A stretch of DNA of 64,000 bases. Origin: Haematobia irritans (taxonomy: Eukaryota; Arthropoda; Insecta; Diptera; Muscidae). The stretch's first letter is position 1; the number at the start of each line of letters is the position of its first letter. The translations under genes were made by a program, and so were the position numbers. The stretch spans positions 72,655,635-72,719,634 of the forward strand of contig NC_134398.1 in assembly GCF_050003625.1 (NCBI RefSeq), written 5' to 3'. The notes under the pieces were generated by a model that was given only the letters and a program-made list of their open reading frames with translations, did no database searches and was not told where the DNA came from. Of the stretch, positions 1-10,278 are shown piece by piece.

Positions 1-779
1 TATTTTTAGTATTTTCTTTAAAAAGTATAAAGCAAGTTTATCCACCTCATCAAAATGCGTAAAGCCCCATGGTCCGTATGATTGTATTGATCTACATATA
101 GTCATATAAACTTTCCAATTTGTTCTCAAAGATACATTTCTTCTTGATAAAAAGCAGTTCCATGTAGCATTGATACTATTTTTTGCCAACTGATTCCTCT
201 CCAGTATCTGTTTTCTGAGTGAGAGTTTTGGAGTGAATGACAATCCTAAAAAGGAATACTCTTCGGTGTTTATAAATGCATTGCCTTCAAAATACCATTT
301 TTCTTTTGTAGATATCCTTCCTCCTCGGCGGAATATCATTATTTTTGACTTCTTCATATTAACTTCCATGTTCCAAAGCTTACAATACTCCTCAAGTTTT
401 TGTATCATCCCTTGGAGTATTTCTATCTCGTCTGTTAAAATCACGATATCGTCGGCATACATTAAAAGTCAAATATTATGACTATCAACATTTATACCGC
501 CACCTAAATAGTCATGTAGGTCATTGAGGTATAAGCAAACAACAGCGGTGATAGCAGAGAACCCTGTTTTACACCTGTGTCTGTATCAAAACCATCGGAG
601 AGTTCATACTGCGAAAGTAGTTTTTTCATATATTTTCTCGATAAATTTAACAGTTTTTGTTGAGACTCCAATATTATGTAGCTTAAACAGCATAGCTCTA
701 GGAGCAACGCGATCAAATGCAGCTCTGAAGTCAACAAAAAACGCATACGTTTTCTTATTTCTATACCAGTTCAAGTGTA
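1..779 (-). pseudogene. LINE-A, reverse transcriptase C-terminal half (3' part runs off the window)
   Basis: This is a non-LTR retrotransposon read on the minus strand. Near 570 the frame gives GVKQGSLLSPLLF, the RT segment before the catalytic box. The box itself reads LLMYADDIVILTDE, with YADD encoded at about 448-459. The thumb and connection region follows towards position 1 and contains stops and frame changes. The copy is dead. It continues past 2064, where the sequence resumes after a mariner insertion, so 1-779 and 2064-3650 are one element. A related RT lies at 56450-57360. The clade (Jockey/CR1-like) is uncertain. Confidence 0.85.
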
Positions 780-781
780 TA

Positions 782-2061
782 CGAGGGCAGTTCGGAAACT
801 TCTTAGCCTAGCACGCGGTATAAACAGAAAAAGTTAAGTGTTTTGGAAACTTCCATTTCTGTTATGAACACATGCTAAATTTTGTTTCGATCTGGCAACT
901 CCTTCATATAGAAACAGGTGTTCAAAAAAGACGCATCCGCAATTTTTTTACAATGGATAAATTAAAAATGCGTGCTGTCATTAAATATTTACATAAAAAA
1001 GGTTTATCGGGACAAGAAATTCATAATGATATGGTGAATGTGATAGGTGAAAATGCTCCTTCATATGCAACAGTAAAAAATTGGATTGCTGAATTTAAAA
1101 GGGTGGTACAAGCATCGAAGATGAACCACGTAGTGGACGTCCAAAAACAGCAACAACAACAGAAATTGTAGCCAAAGTGCATGTATGGTATTAAATGATC
1201 GACGAATAAAAGTGCGTGAAATTGCTAATATCATGAGCATCTCAAATGATCGAGTCCATTTAATTTTGCATGAAGAACTACAGACGAAAAAGCTTTCTGC
1301 AAGATGGGTGCCGCATTTGTTAACAGTCGATCAAAAACGCATAAGAATGAACATTTCTCAAGCTTGTTTGGATCGTTTTAAGCGAAATAAGATTGATTTT
1401 AAGCATCGTTTCATAACTGTTGATGAGACATGGATCCACCACTATACTCCAGAGACAAAAAACAATCCAAACAATGTACTGAAGCTGGAGGAAGTGCCCC
1501 AAAGAAGGCAAAACCAATTCAATCGGCTGGTAAGGTTATGGCAACGGGTTTTTGGGACTTCAAAGGTATTTTATTGATTGACTATCTGCAAAAGAGTAAA
1601 ACAATAAATTCAGAGTACTATTGCAACCTTTTGGATAAATTAAATGTACAAATTCGAGAAAAGCGTCCTGGCTTACAACACAAAAAAATAAATTTTCATC
1701 AAGACAACGCACCAGCGCACAAGAGTGTTTTAACAATGGCTAAAATCAACGAATTAAAATATGAGTTGCTCGACCACCCACCTTATTCTCTTGATTTAGC
1801 TCCCAGTGACTTTTACTTGTTCCCAAATGTAAAAAAAATCCGTGCTGGCAAGCGTTTTACCTCAAATGAAGATGCAATTACAGTTTTAAACCACTATTTT
1901 GAAGACCTTGAGGAAAACTCTTTTAATCAAAGGATAGAATTGCTAGAAAAGCGTTGGACTAAGTGTATTAAAGTTTCAGGAGATTATATTGAAAAATAAA
2001 ATTATTTTTGAAAAACTATTCTCTTTCATTGATAGGCTAAGAAGTTTCTGAACCGCCCTCG
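782..2061 (+). mobile_element. mariner (DD34D) element, 1280 bp, inserted in LINE-A
   Basis: The inverted ends read CGAGGGCAGTTCGGAAACTT at 782 and, from the other side, CGAGGGCGGTTCAGAAACTT ending at 2061. They are flanked by the TA dinucleotides 780-781 and 2062-2063, the target duplication expected of mariner. Length and single-gene layout are typical of the family. It splits LINE-A, so it is younger than that LINE. A partial second copy of the same family lies on the minus strand at 57369-59714. Confidence 0.93.
953..1999 (+). pseudogene. mariner transposase, frameshifted
   Basis: The start is the ATG at 953 (MDKLKMRAVIKYL), followed by the helix-turn-helix region. Catalytic blocks appear in order: ITVDETWIHHYTPE (first Asp, about 1415-1440), FHQDNAPAH (second, about 1700) and SLDLAPSDFYLF (third, about 1800). 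The last two aspartates have 34 residues between them, so this is a DD34D mariner. The frame ends at a TAA just after GDYIEK. At least two frameshifts, one near 1100-1170 and one near 1430-1580, split it into three overlapping open stretches, so the copy cannot make a full enzyme. All three aspartates survive. Confidence 0.9.
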
Positions 2062-2063
2062 TA

Positions 2064-2870
2064 ATTGTAGATAAATTAAATATGTTATCAGCAGTGGAAT
2101 AATTCTTTCGGAAACCGGCCTGATATTCGTTGAATTTTCCGTGCTTTTCTGTCCAGTTTGACAATCGATATGCAATTATACCCATCATTATTTTTGGTAA
2201 GCAATTCATAAACGAAATGCCCCGGTAATTACTTGGTTGCGTTTTGTCACCTTTTTTCAGGATAGGGTATGTAATAGTTTTAACGAACAACATATCTAGT
2301 CCACCTTTCTCAAATAATATGTTGCATGTATTTGCAATCTCTTGTAATAATTCAGCGTTTTTATAAAATTCATAATGTATACGGTCCTCCCCTGCTGCTT
2401 TATTCAGTTTGGCCTTGTTTACCGCTCTCTTACCATCTTGAATGTCAATTTCTAATTCATTATCTTTCCAATACATATGGGCGTATTGAATATCTGACGA
2501 AATATGTGGTTGATTCAAGAGTTGTTGGAAGTATATTTTTAAATTTTCCGCTGGTATAGGCATACTACCATTTTTATCGTCATTTCTTAGTTCTCTTACA
2601 ATCTTCCATCAATCTCTAGAATCTTTCATCATGTCAAGCTTTTCCTCCAACCTTGTAATGTATTGAACTTTAGCAGTTTGACATATTTCTTTATATTTGT
2701 TGTTATATTTTATATATGTTTCCTTATTTTCATCACTGTTATGCATTCTGAATTTATTTAAATATTTTAAGGACTTGTTTCTGGCATTAAAGCAGGACAT
2801 ATTAAACCATTTCTCTTTTGTTGTAAATAATATTGTTATTTTAGATATAGCCATATCTGCTTCTTGTATT
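2064..2870 (-). pseudogene. LINE-A, pre-RT linker and RT N-terminal half
   Basis: On the minus strand from about 2854 the frame gives a charged linker (FNARNKSLKYLNKF, NKYKEICQTAKVQY). A stop lies at about 2608, then the RT N-terminal blocks follow: NKAAGEDRIHYEFYKNA (fingers), PILKKGDKTQPSNYRGIS and EYQAGFRKNYSTADNI. These are the standard RT 1-3 motifs. The stretch joins 1-779 once the mariner is removed. No endonuclease block is recognisable upstream, which suggests an internal deletion around 2870-3030. Confidence 0.85.
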
Positions 2871-3030
2871 ATGTTGACTATATCGTTAAATGAGTAATTT
2901 GATTGTATTGTAGCTAATATCGAGCATTAATTTTATCTCCATATAATTCTTTTAGATGCGCGTCAGCATTGCTTTTTTCCACACATTAGTTCTTTAGATC
3001 TTGACCAATACATCAATTTATTTCCGATCT

Positions 3031-3650
3031 TTATGGAGTCATTTCGTAAAAAATTTTATGGGTTTTATCCAAAGCCAAAATTTCGTCTTTTAGACACATT
3101 AATACTTTCTTGTTCTGTTGTTTTATTTCACTTAAATCCTTTTCTATAATAATACTAGATCCTGCTAGTTTGTTTATATTTTGTAATATCTTCCTCACCA
3201 TTTCTTCGTCTTGCATTTCTACAATTGTACTCATTTTATTATTTGAAGTGTATAACACTCGTACTGAAGCAACTTTTACATCGTTGAGTTTCATCGTGTT
3301 CTTGAATACAAACTCAACGGATGCTTTTGGGATCCTTTTTTCATAATACCCTTTATAAACAAATTTTTGCGCTTGCTCTGCTTAACTAAACGCCAAAGCT
3401 GTTTTTGCTCTTTAGATCTTTCCGCTTTCAAGTCTTCTATTTCTCGTCGCACAGCATCGTTTTCGGCCTATAATTCTTTGAATTTATCATCCATATCGGC
3501 TATGTGGTTCTTTAGCTCTTCTATATCGTTTTTTGTTGATATGTTCCGTAATTTGTCATCCATTATAGATTCCATTGAGAACATATGTAGTAACCATCTA
3601 CAAGACAACACAACTGTGAGTTCTGCCTGAATGTACCGAATGTACTATCC
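3031..3650 (-). pseudogene. LINE-A ORF1-like protein, coiled coil plus small folded domain
   Basis: Read on the minus strand, the stretch begins near 3565 with MDDKLRNIS. A heptad-rich coiled coil follows (DIEELKNHIADMDDKF and AVRREIEDLKAERSKEQ), interrupted by one stop. After a frame change comes MKLNDVKVASVRVLY through EMTP (3031-3294). A coiled coil followed by a compact basic domain upstream of RT is the layout of LINE ORF1 nucleic-acid-binding proteins. No CCHC knuckle is visible. The link to LINE-A rests on strand and order. The exact 5' end near 3650 is not defined. Confidence 0.6.
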
Positions 3651-3724
3651 GGAAAAAATCAGGTATCTATTTGGAGCCTCGCACAAACATGTCTATCTGT
3701 ATGTATGTATATAAGATAACTCTG

Positions 3725-4830
3725 TATTGGGCCCCGTCTTGTACAATATATATCTGGCAGATATCCCCCACCCGCGGGATAATGACCTAATCATAACTTT
3801 TGCGGACGACATCTTCATTGCAGCCACTCACGCCATTGCTAATACCCAAAGGAGACTAGAAGATTATCTGTCTGTTCTCTCGAGATATTTTGACGACTGG
3901 AAACTAAAGCTAAATGTCGAAAAATGCAAGTCAATAATTTTCAAGGGCAGAAGGAAAAAAATATACAAAAACGCCAGAAAATACATTCCATCTATCAAAA
4001 TAGGAGATCACATTTTGGAGAATGTTGAGACATTCAAATATCTTGTCATTACTTTCCAGGAAAATATGACTGTTTCGAGGAAAGTGGACGAAGCCATAAG
4101 GAAAGGAAGAGCGGCATATCACATCTTATATAAGACACTTGGTAAGAGAAGAGCACTGTAAAAAATGTGAAAATGACGATATACAAGCAAGTGGTTCGCC
4201 CGGCAATGCCATACGCGTTCCCCGTTTGGTACACAATATCCTCCCACCAGATGAAGAGGATAAGGAGGTTTGAAATGAAGATATTGGTGCACTACCTAGA
4301 GCTGATGGGCAGAATAGTTAATAGGGAGTATAGGAACCCCTCCAATAGAAGGGTTTATAGGAATAGCGAGATCGTCAGGATAGACGGCTTCATGGTCAAT
4401 TCGGCAATCAAATACCTTGAAAAATGTCCCATACATCCTAATGGGATGATATTGGCCTGTAAGATTACAAAGGGCGAATACTTGAACATTCGACAATCAG
4501 ATGGACATACATCTCCTATGTGCCTATTATTCTTTTTGGAGGATGGTATAGTTAAAAATGACGTAGATAAGGCGATATTTTATCATCGAAGATTTAGAAG
4601 ATATGATGTTGACCATCCAGTCTATAACATGGCCCAATAAGACAATAACGGCAATACTCTCTCATTACTCCCAATGACACCTCATTGGGTAACTTATAAA
4701 TATTTTCGATTTTAGTTTCTTCATTTCATGTAAATACCTTTTCCCTTGAATTATGGGGATTTCAGTTACTTTATCTTTTATTTTTTTTTTAGTTTTAACT
4801 TTTTGTTTGTCCCATAATGCAAATATCATA
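3725..4830 (+). pseudogene. LINE-B, 5'-truncated RT C-terminus and 3' UTR
   Basis: The copy opens abruptly inside RT with GPVLYNIYLADIP. The catalytic box reads ITFADDIFIAATH, FADD being a common variant of YADD. The C-terminal region follows: WKLKLNVEKCKSIIF, then after a frame break near 4160, IYKQVVRPAMPYAFPVWY, as in Jockey-like elements. Coding ends at the TAA at 4638. About 190 bp of AT-rich 3' UTR lead up to the TIR element at 4833. Truncation at the 5' end fits incomplete reverse transcription. It is a different family from LINE-A. Confidence 0.85.
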
Positions 4831-5116
4831 TACACCCTCAAAAAAAAATCGCTTCTTTAACATATGTTCCAAACATATTTTGCAAGAAATTATTATGTTT
4901 GTTTTATGTGAACATATTATATGTTTGGAAACATTTTGAGCCCAAAAATATTATATGCTTGGAAGAATTTTTCCCAAAGACGATTGTGCTCATTGCCTAA
5001 CATACTCGTAATTTTCACTTCCACGAAATATTTTAGTTCTTGGCACCTTTTTCTGTAATACAAATAATCTTGAAGAAATTATTCACTTTTATAAATTTTT
5101 TAAATTTTACCTTTCA

Positions 5117-5187
5117 CCTGCATGGAGAATCGAACCGAGGACCATACAGTTTGTAAGCCGACACACTATCGACTGGACTACGTAGCT
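5117..5187 (-). other. tRNA-like module, leftward-facing
   Basis: On the minus strand the sequence has a B box GGTTCGATTCT (5126-5136) and an A-box-like TAGTCCAGTCGATAGTG. A possible anticodon loop CTTACAA would carry UAC (Val-like). Acceptor and D stems are too decayed for a working tRNA, so this is a tRNA-derived pol III-type module. Confidence 0.6.
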
Positions 5188-5300
5188 GTTATAGTCACCA
5201 GTAGATAATTATCGTTATAAGTTACATTTATATAGCATAGTTTGCAGCGCCCACGAGCCCATGCAAACATAACATTATTTAACAGAAACATACATTTGTT

Positions 5301-5373
5301 TGCCACGTGGAGCAGTGGTTAGCATGTCTGCCTGCCATGCAAAGGGTCGTGGGTTCAATCCCTGCTCCGACCG
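5301..5373 (+). other. tRNA-like module, rightward-facing
   Basis: The plus strand carries an A-box-like GCAGTGGTTAGCATG, a TGCATG anticodon-loop region (degenerate here: CTGCCATGC) and a B box GGTTCAATCC (5352-5361). A T6 run that could end pol III transcription lies at about 5379-5384. In copies 2 and 3 the loop is CTTGCAT, giving a TGC (Ala-like) anticodon. The 5' ends of the two modules face each other across about 110 bp. Confidence 0.6.
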
Positions 5374-6426
5374 AACACTTTTTTATTTACACATTTATAT
5401 TTATACTATATTAAATTTTTATAATGAAACTTCGAAATGTGGGTTATTAAAGACTTACAGTCGGAAACAGTGCTTGATATAAACGAAATGGACTGAGTTT
5501 TGGATAAAATATTATTTTTTTTATTGCACATATACACATCAATTTATTTAGGCGTGAACAGTTTTTTTACTAGCATTTAATACCATTTTAAATGCATTTA
5601 AAACTTATCGTGTTTTGTACTTAATTTCATTTTTACCTTTAAGGCCGGTATTAAGTTGGCATTATCGCTCTAAAATGACCCTATTTTGCCTTTTACTTTT
5701 CTTTAATAAATAATTCATTTTAAAGAAAATAAACTTTTTCAATTGTTTTACCTGCAAAACTCGAAGTCAATGCCCGCTTTTATATTTAAAGGTGCCCGTC
5801 AACACCTCTTGGACTACTTATTAATAAAGGGGAACAAAATTTTGTTTTTATACATTTTACGGTTTAATTTTTCAATATTGCCTCCTTGTTTCGTTTTACT
5901 GTCCCAACTCCAAAAAAAGTGCCCTTTCGTTATTTTTCTGAAGATCCCTTTGTAGTTTTTGTATATTTTCCACCGTTTGTTTTTAATTTCCTTTGCCTGA
6001 ATATTTTGACTTACTCCTCGTACGTTCCGATTTCTTTTAACGAACCATTCTCTTTTCATTCTCTCGTTGTGTTATGTTGATATCTTTCGTCAAACCCTCC
6101 CGGTTTCCATCTCTATTTCTTTCTCTATACTCTCTCTCTGTCGCTCTCTGAATAAAATATCGCAACATATATATGTTTATTCGAAATTTGTAAATTTATA
6201 TATGTTTACATTCACACATATTATTTTTATGAAACATTCATGCCCCAAACATAATATATTCTAACATATTAACATATGTGTCCCAAACATTTAATGTTAG
6301 TTTAGGAACATTACATGTTTGCACTTAAATATATTGTGTTTAAAAATTGTGCTCGAAACACATTTTGTTTATATCGGAACACATGAAAAACGTATTTTTC
6401 TAACAGTGTAGATACGTAGATATATA

Positions 6427-7360
6427 AAGGGTGATTTGTTAAGAGCTTGATAACTTTTTTTTTAAAAAAAACGCATAAAATTTGCAAAATCTCATCGGTT
6501 CTTTATTTGAAACGTTAGATTGGTCCATGACATTTACTTTTTGAAGATAATTTCATTTAAATGTTGACCGCGGCTGCGTCTTAGGTGGTCCATTCGGAAA
6601 GTCCAATTTTGGGCAACTTTTTCGAGCATTTCGGCCGGAATAGCCCGAATTTCTTCGGAAATGTTGTCTTCCAAAGTTGGAATAGTTGCTGGCTTATTTC
6701 TGTAGACTTTAGACTTGACGTAGCCCCACAAAAAATAGTCTAAAGGCGTCAAATCGCATGATCTTGGTGGCCAACTTACCGGTCCATTTCTTGAGATGAA
6801 TTGTTCTCCGAAGTTTTCCCTCAAAATGGCCATAGAATCGCGAGCTGTGTGGCATGTAGCGCCATCTTGTTGAAACCACATGTCAACCAAGTTCAGTTCT
6901 TCCATTTTTGGCAACAAAAAGTTTGTTAGCATCGAACGATAGCGATCGCCATTCACCGTAACTTTGCGTCCAACAGCATCTTTGAAAAAATACGGTCCAA
7001 TGATTCCACCAGCGTACAAACCACACCAAACAGTGCATTTTTCGGGATGCATGGGCAGTTCTTGAACGGCTTCTGGTTGCTCTTCACTCCAAATGCGGCA
7101 ATTTTGCTTATTTACGTAGCCATTCAACCAGAAATGAGCCTCATCGCTGAACAAAATTTGTCGATAAAAAAGCGGATTTTCTGCCAACTTTTCTAGGGCC
7201 CATTCACTGAAAATTCGACGTTGTGGCTCGTTAGTAAGTCTATTCATGATGAAATGTCAAAGCATACTGAGCATCTTTCTCTTTGACACCATGTCTGAAA
7301 TCCCACGTGATCTGTCAAATACTAATGCATGAAAATCCTAACCTCAAAAGAATCACCCTT
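6427..7360 (-). mobile_element. DD41D mariner-like element, copy 1 (934 bp, internally deleted)
   Basis: The inverted ends are AAGGGTGATT, with TA at 6425-6426 and 7361-7362. The transposase lies on the minus strand. The element is shorter than a complete mariner because most of the DNA-binding N-terminus is gone. Copy 2 is at 25310-26242 in the opposite orientation, with a different deletion but almost the same length. The ends should still be recognisable by an enzyme supplied from elsewhere. Confidence 0.93.
6534..7247 (-). CDS. DD41D mariner transposase, N-terminally deleted, uninterrupted frame
   Basis: A 237-residue open frame starts MNRLTNEPQRRIFSEWALE. The catalytic blocks are FSDEAHFWLNGYVNKQNCRIW (first Asp, near residue 35), WFQQDGATCHTARD (second, near 128) and CDLTPLDYFLWGY (third, near 170). 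Exactly 41 residues separate the last two aspartates, the spacing described for the rosa-type basal mariners of flies. The N-terminal helix-turn-helix is almost absent: the first seven codons are fused to the catalytic core. The protein could fold as a catalytic domain but should not bind the inverted ends specifically. It is the longest undamaged transposase frame in the window, so the copy is probably young. Confidence 0.88.
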   Translation of the reverse strand: MNRLTNEPQRRIFSEWALEKLAENPLFYRQILFSDEAHFWLNGYVNKQNCRIWSEEQPEAVQELPMHPEKCTVWCGLYAGGIIGPYFFKDAVGRKVTVNGDRYRSMLTNFLLPKMEELNLVDMWFQQDGATCHTARDSMAILRENFGEQFISRNGPVSWPPRSCDLTPLDYFLWGYVKSKVYRNKPATIPTLEDNISEEIRAIPAEMLEKVAQNWTFRMDHLRRSRGQHLNEIIFKK

Positions 7361-7561
7361 TACAACACACAGAACTCACATGTTATCCCGTTTTTTTTTT
7401 TTTGCAAAGTTCAGGAAGATTTCTCCTTAAAGTAAGTCGATCAAAGACAAATGGGCTGGCCTACCACAAAATTTACCTAAAAATTTGAATTTTATATTCC
7501 TAGAATAATAATAAGCATGAAATGTAAACCTAAAAAATATGTTGGCAAATAAAATTGAATT

Positions 7562-7975
7562 GAATTGTGGTATCACAATGCACTGAATAGTCTAATGGTG
7601 TTTTCTTCTCTGAAAAAAGTGCTTTGCCGTCATTTTGTCTGTACAGAATGCGCATTTTTAAAATGTTACCAGCAACCTAAAAAAATGCTATTATTTCAGC
7701 GGGCAGAAAAGAATTCAAAGAAGGAAACAGGGCAATCGCAGCACTCTCGTTTGTTGGCAGTGCTGAAAATACCCGTAATTTGCCTCTATGCGTGACACTA
7801 TTTTCACAACAGAATTCGAAGCCTTTTCGCACTTTTGCCTGTTTTTTTAGAAAAGAACCTAAAAAGTACATTTTCCGGCCAAAATGCAAAAAAGTGCGCA
7901 TTTTTCATAAGAAAAGAAAACGCCATAAGTGAGCCTGAAAATCGGACTGTCACTATACCTAACCTATCCCTGTGC
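7562..7975 (+). repeat. LINE-C 3' tail fragment, interrupted by a Harbinger-like MITE
   Basis: The sequence TGGTATCACAATGCACTGAA, then after the MITE GTGAGCCTGAAAATCGGACT, ends in CCTAACCTA. This is the final ~70 bp of the RNase H LINE found complete at 18705-23812. Only the tail is present, so it is an extremely 5'-truncated copy. Confidence 0.75.
7596..7925. mobile_element. 330-bp MITE, PIF/Harbinger-like
   Basis: The ends read TGGTGTTTTCTT and, inverted, TGGCGTTTTCTT. The three bases TAA are repeated at 7593-7595 and 7926-7928. Removing the element restores the LINE tail as TAGTCTAAGTGAGCC, the form seen elsewhere in the window. A TAA (TWA) duplication is the PIF/Harbinger hallmark. No coding. 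Confidence 0.7.
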
Positions 7976-8028
7976 ACAAAACTGTACATTTTTATAAGTC
8001 GAGACACAATTGGTTTGGGGACTTAGTA

Positions 8029-8470
8029 CTTTTTCAAAATTCGTTTCACTTTATATAAATTGATTATAATTGCCATTTTATTGAGTTATTCCAAAAAATA
8101 GAGCATAAAGACCTCTGACGATAAGTTAGCGACAAAATTACAACGATTTTTTAACCATGTGCCTGGTCAAAACATTCGTTGTAAATGTTTGGTAAATCAA
8201 AATAACATTATATAATGCTTAGTACTAAGGTCATTCCTGCGAAAAACGAATATCTTCATCTATCTTCGCAAATAGCGTCTCAAACGCAGGGATGTTAACT
8301 TATTTATTCGAAAAAATATACCTGCCTATTTTTTCGTGCGAAAAATCCAGGGTTGTAGAAATATGTGATTTCGTATTTATTCCGCGCTAACATTTTTTAT
8401 ACGGAGTATAACAGTTTTTCGTGCGAAAACGTGGTCTTAGTAGTAGGCTTAAGGTAAAATTATCTAGAAA
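8029..8470. other. Unassigned AT-rich stretch with two short palindromes
   Basis: I recognise no gene or known repeat. Two copies of TTTTTCGTGCGAAAA, a perfect short palindrome, lie near 8328 and 8413. A related CTGCGAAAAACG lies near 8238. Confidence 0.3.
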
Positions 8471-8482
8471 CATAGATAAATT

Positions 8483-9026
8483 CAAAAACAATAGAAGATG
8501 AAGATAGGAAATTGGCCGATGTCATACCAAAGGGTTCTTTTACGGTGTTCGATACATACACGTTCGTTAATTTTTAATTTGCAAATTTTTTTGTTAAAAA
8601 CTCACAAATTATGTTAAATTTTGAGTAAATATAAATAAATGGGAAACATTTGACCGATTTTTCTACGTCATTTCCTGATAAACCTCGCTTTGCGTCGCAG
8701 ATACTTCCAAAAAAACACTACGCAAAGTGAATTATGAGTTTTTATGGCAAACCATGCAAAGATTGGAGATATATAACAACGATAACAATGCAACTTCGAA
8801 AATCTAACGACGCAAAGCGAAAACTAGTACTGATTCAGGAGCGATGCAACTTCGAAACAACGCAAAAAGGAACAACGCAAAGCGAGGTCTAGGTGTATTA
8901 ATTTCTTTTTATTCTTAGTTTAATTTGTGGAACAAAAAAACATAATCGACACGTTTGCATCGAACGCCGTCAATGGTTTGATACTCTTGGCTTCTATTTT
9001 CCAATCTTCCTATTCTATTGTTTTTG
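8483..9026. mobile_element. hAT-type MITE (CAAAAACAAT subfamily) with a nested 208-bp insert
   Basis: The ends read CAAAAACAATAGAAGATG and, inverted, CAAAAACAATAGAATAGG. The perfect 8-bp duplication GATAAATT flanks it (8475-8482, 9027-9034). Sister copies at 18048-18370 and 62036-62358 are each 323 bp with their own perfect 8-bp duplications. This copy is longer because a palindromic sequence was inserted at about 8682-8889. Eight-base duplications and CA-starting ends suggest hAT. No coding. Confidence 0.8.
8682..8889. mobile_element. Short inverted-repeat element rich in CGCAAAGCGA motifs
   Basis: The ends are ACCTCGCTTTGCGTCG and, inverted, ACCTCGCTTTGCGTTG. Inside, CGCAAAG(C/T)GA-like words and GATGCAACTTCGAAA recur at least twice each. 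It interrupts a MITE whose intact sisters lack it. Its exact borders and class are unclear. Confidence 0.55.
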
Positions 9027-9034
9027 GATAAATT

Positions 9035-9755
9035 AACTATATACATTATGGTTAGATTTTACGTGAAAGGGACAGAAATGAGTACGATGTAAACAAAATT
9101 TTAAAATTCATTCGGCTCTGTTGTGAGAAAAAATTGAATAACGTTATAAATCATTTCAATATAAAATATTATTGTTGTTTTCGGTTAAAATTAATATTAT
9201 TCAAAAAATGTAAATTTAAAAATTTTAAGTGTAAAAAATAACCTTTTTTCTACCTGTTCTTGGTACGTTTTTTCAATTGGGATTATCGCAAAAAAAAATC
9301 ATACGTTGCCGTTATGTTACGGTTACCCTACATTTTTAGATGCTAAACCAGGCCTTGAGTTATACGAAGTTGTCTTTCCTACAACCACTTTCATTTTCCT
9401 AACTGCAATGAGTGTTGAGTTGTCCATCAGCTTTAGTGTCTGCCTGTTGTTCAGCGTTGCCAATTTAGGTATTTTCCCGCTAGATTTGATATTTTTAATT
9501 TTCGACATGTTTCTCTTAAAATAGGGACAAAACGGCGTTTTTATCTAAGCCTTTCTGCCAGAATAAGGTTTTCCACAAATTTCAAAGCTCAATTGAAACA
9601 TTAGTAATGATTCCCGCCATTATACGGGCATTTTTACAGCAAATACACCATGTTGTAAAGTTTTTTCCTCATATTCATAAAATTTAATGTAAATTTTAAA
9701 TCTACTATTACCATACAAATTCCTTAGATAAACTGTCAGTATATTATTAGGAATA
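9035..9755. other. Unassigned AT-rich stretch
   Basis: I see nothing recognisable. A less AT-rich part (about 9310-9520) has short open frames on both strands without motifs. It could be the remains of an old element. Confidence 0.3.
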
Positions 9756-10278
9756 TACACGCAGAGAAGAAACATGATTGTCACGATCATATTTGAAGAG
9801 CAAAATAATATGATAGAAACTATTTTTGCGGCGACCATTTAACATTTTCACCTGCAACCATGTTTGCTCAGTGAACATCGTTCTAAGAAAAATAAAATTG
9901 TCCTCATCTAAAATGTTATTATATTGATAAAATGAATTTAGTTTTAATCAAAAGACAATGGTCACGATCTAAAATGTTATGGTATTAGTCAAGAATGGTT
10001 TTCTTCCAGTTAAAAGTACATGGTCACAACCTAAAATGTTTTGATCTTTATGAAAAAACTTTTTTCGTCGTCGAAAAAAGGACGCCACTTGAGAAAAGAA
10101 AACACAAAATTAACTTTATTTATTTGTTTTTTATTTATTTATAAACTAATTCATTGTTTATTTGTATTTATAATGTCGTGCAAGCAAACATCACATATAT
10201 TTACACACTCTATTTTCGTTCAATTTCACCAATAAGTAATCATTCCATATTTACTTCGTGCCCATCAAATGTACCAAC

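Larger units (their letters stand above)
4833..6408. mobile_element. TIR element with two divergent tRNA-like modules, copy 1 (1576 bp)
   Basis: The left end reads CACCCTCAAAAAAAAATCGC. The right end, reverse-complemented, reads CACTGTTAGAAAAATACG. TA is duplicated at 4831-4832 and 6409-6410. No transposase frame is present. Just inside the left end are many copies of an ATGTTTG/CATATT-type motif, which recur inverted near the right end. Two tRNA-derived stretches sit at 5117-5187 (minus) and 5301-5373 (plus). A (CT)n tract lies near 6125-6150. Copies 2 and 3 of this type are at 38399-39319 and 53955-63236. The class is unknown. The TA duplication resembles Tc1/mariner-derived MITEs. Confidence 0.75.

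Noticed and set aside
5301..5373. A functional tRNA gene
   Set aside because: Acceptor and D stems do not pair well and the same sequence recurs inside a mobile element at three sites.
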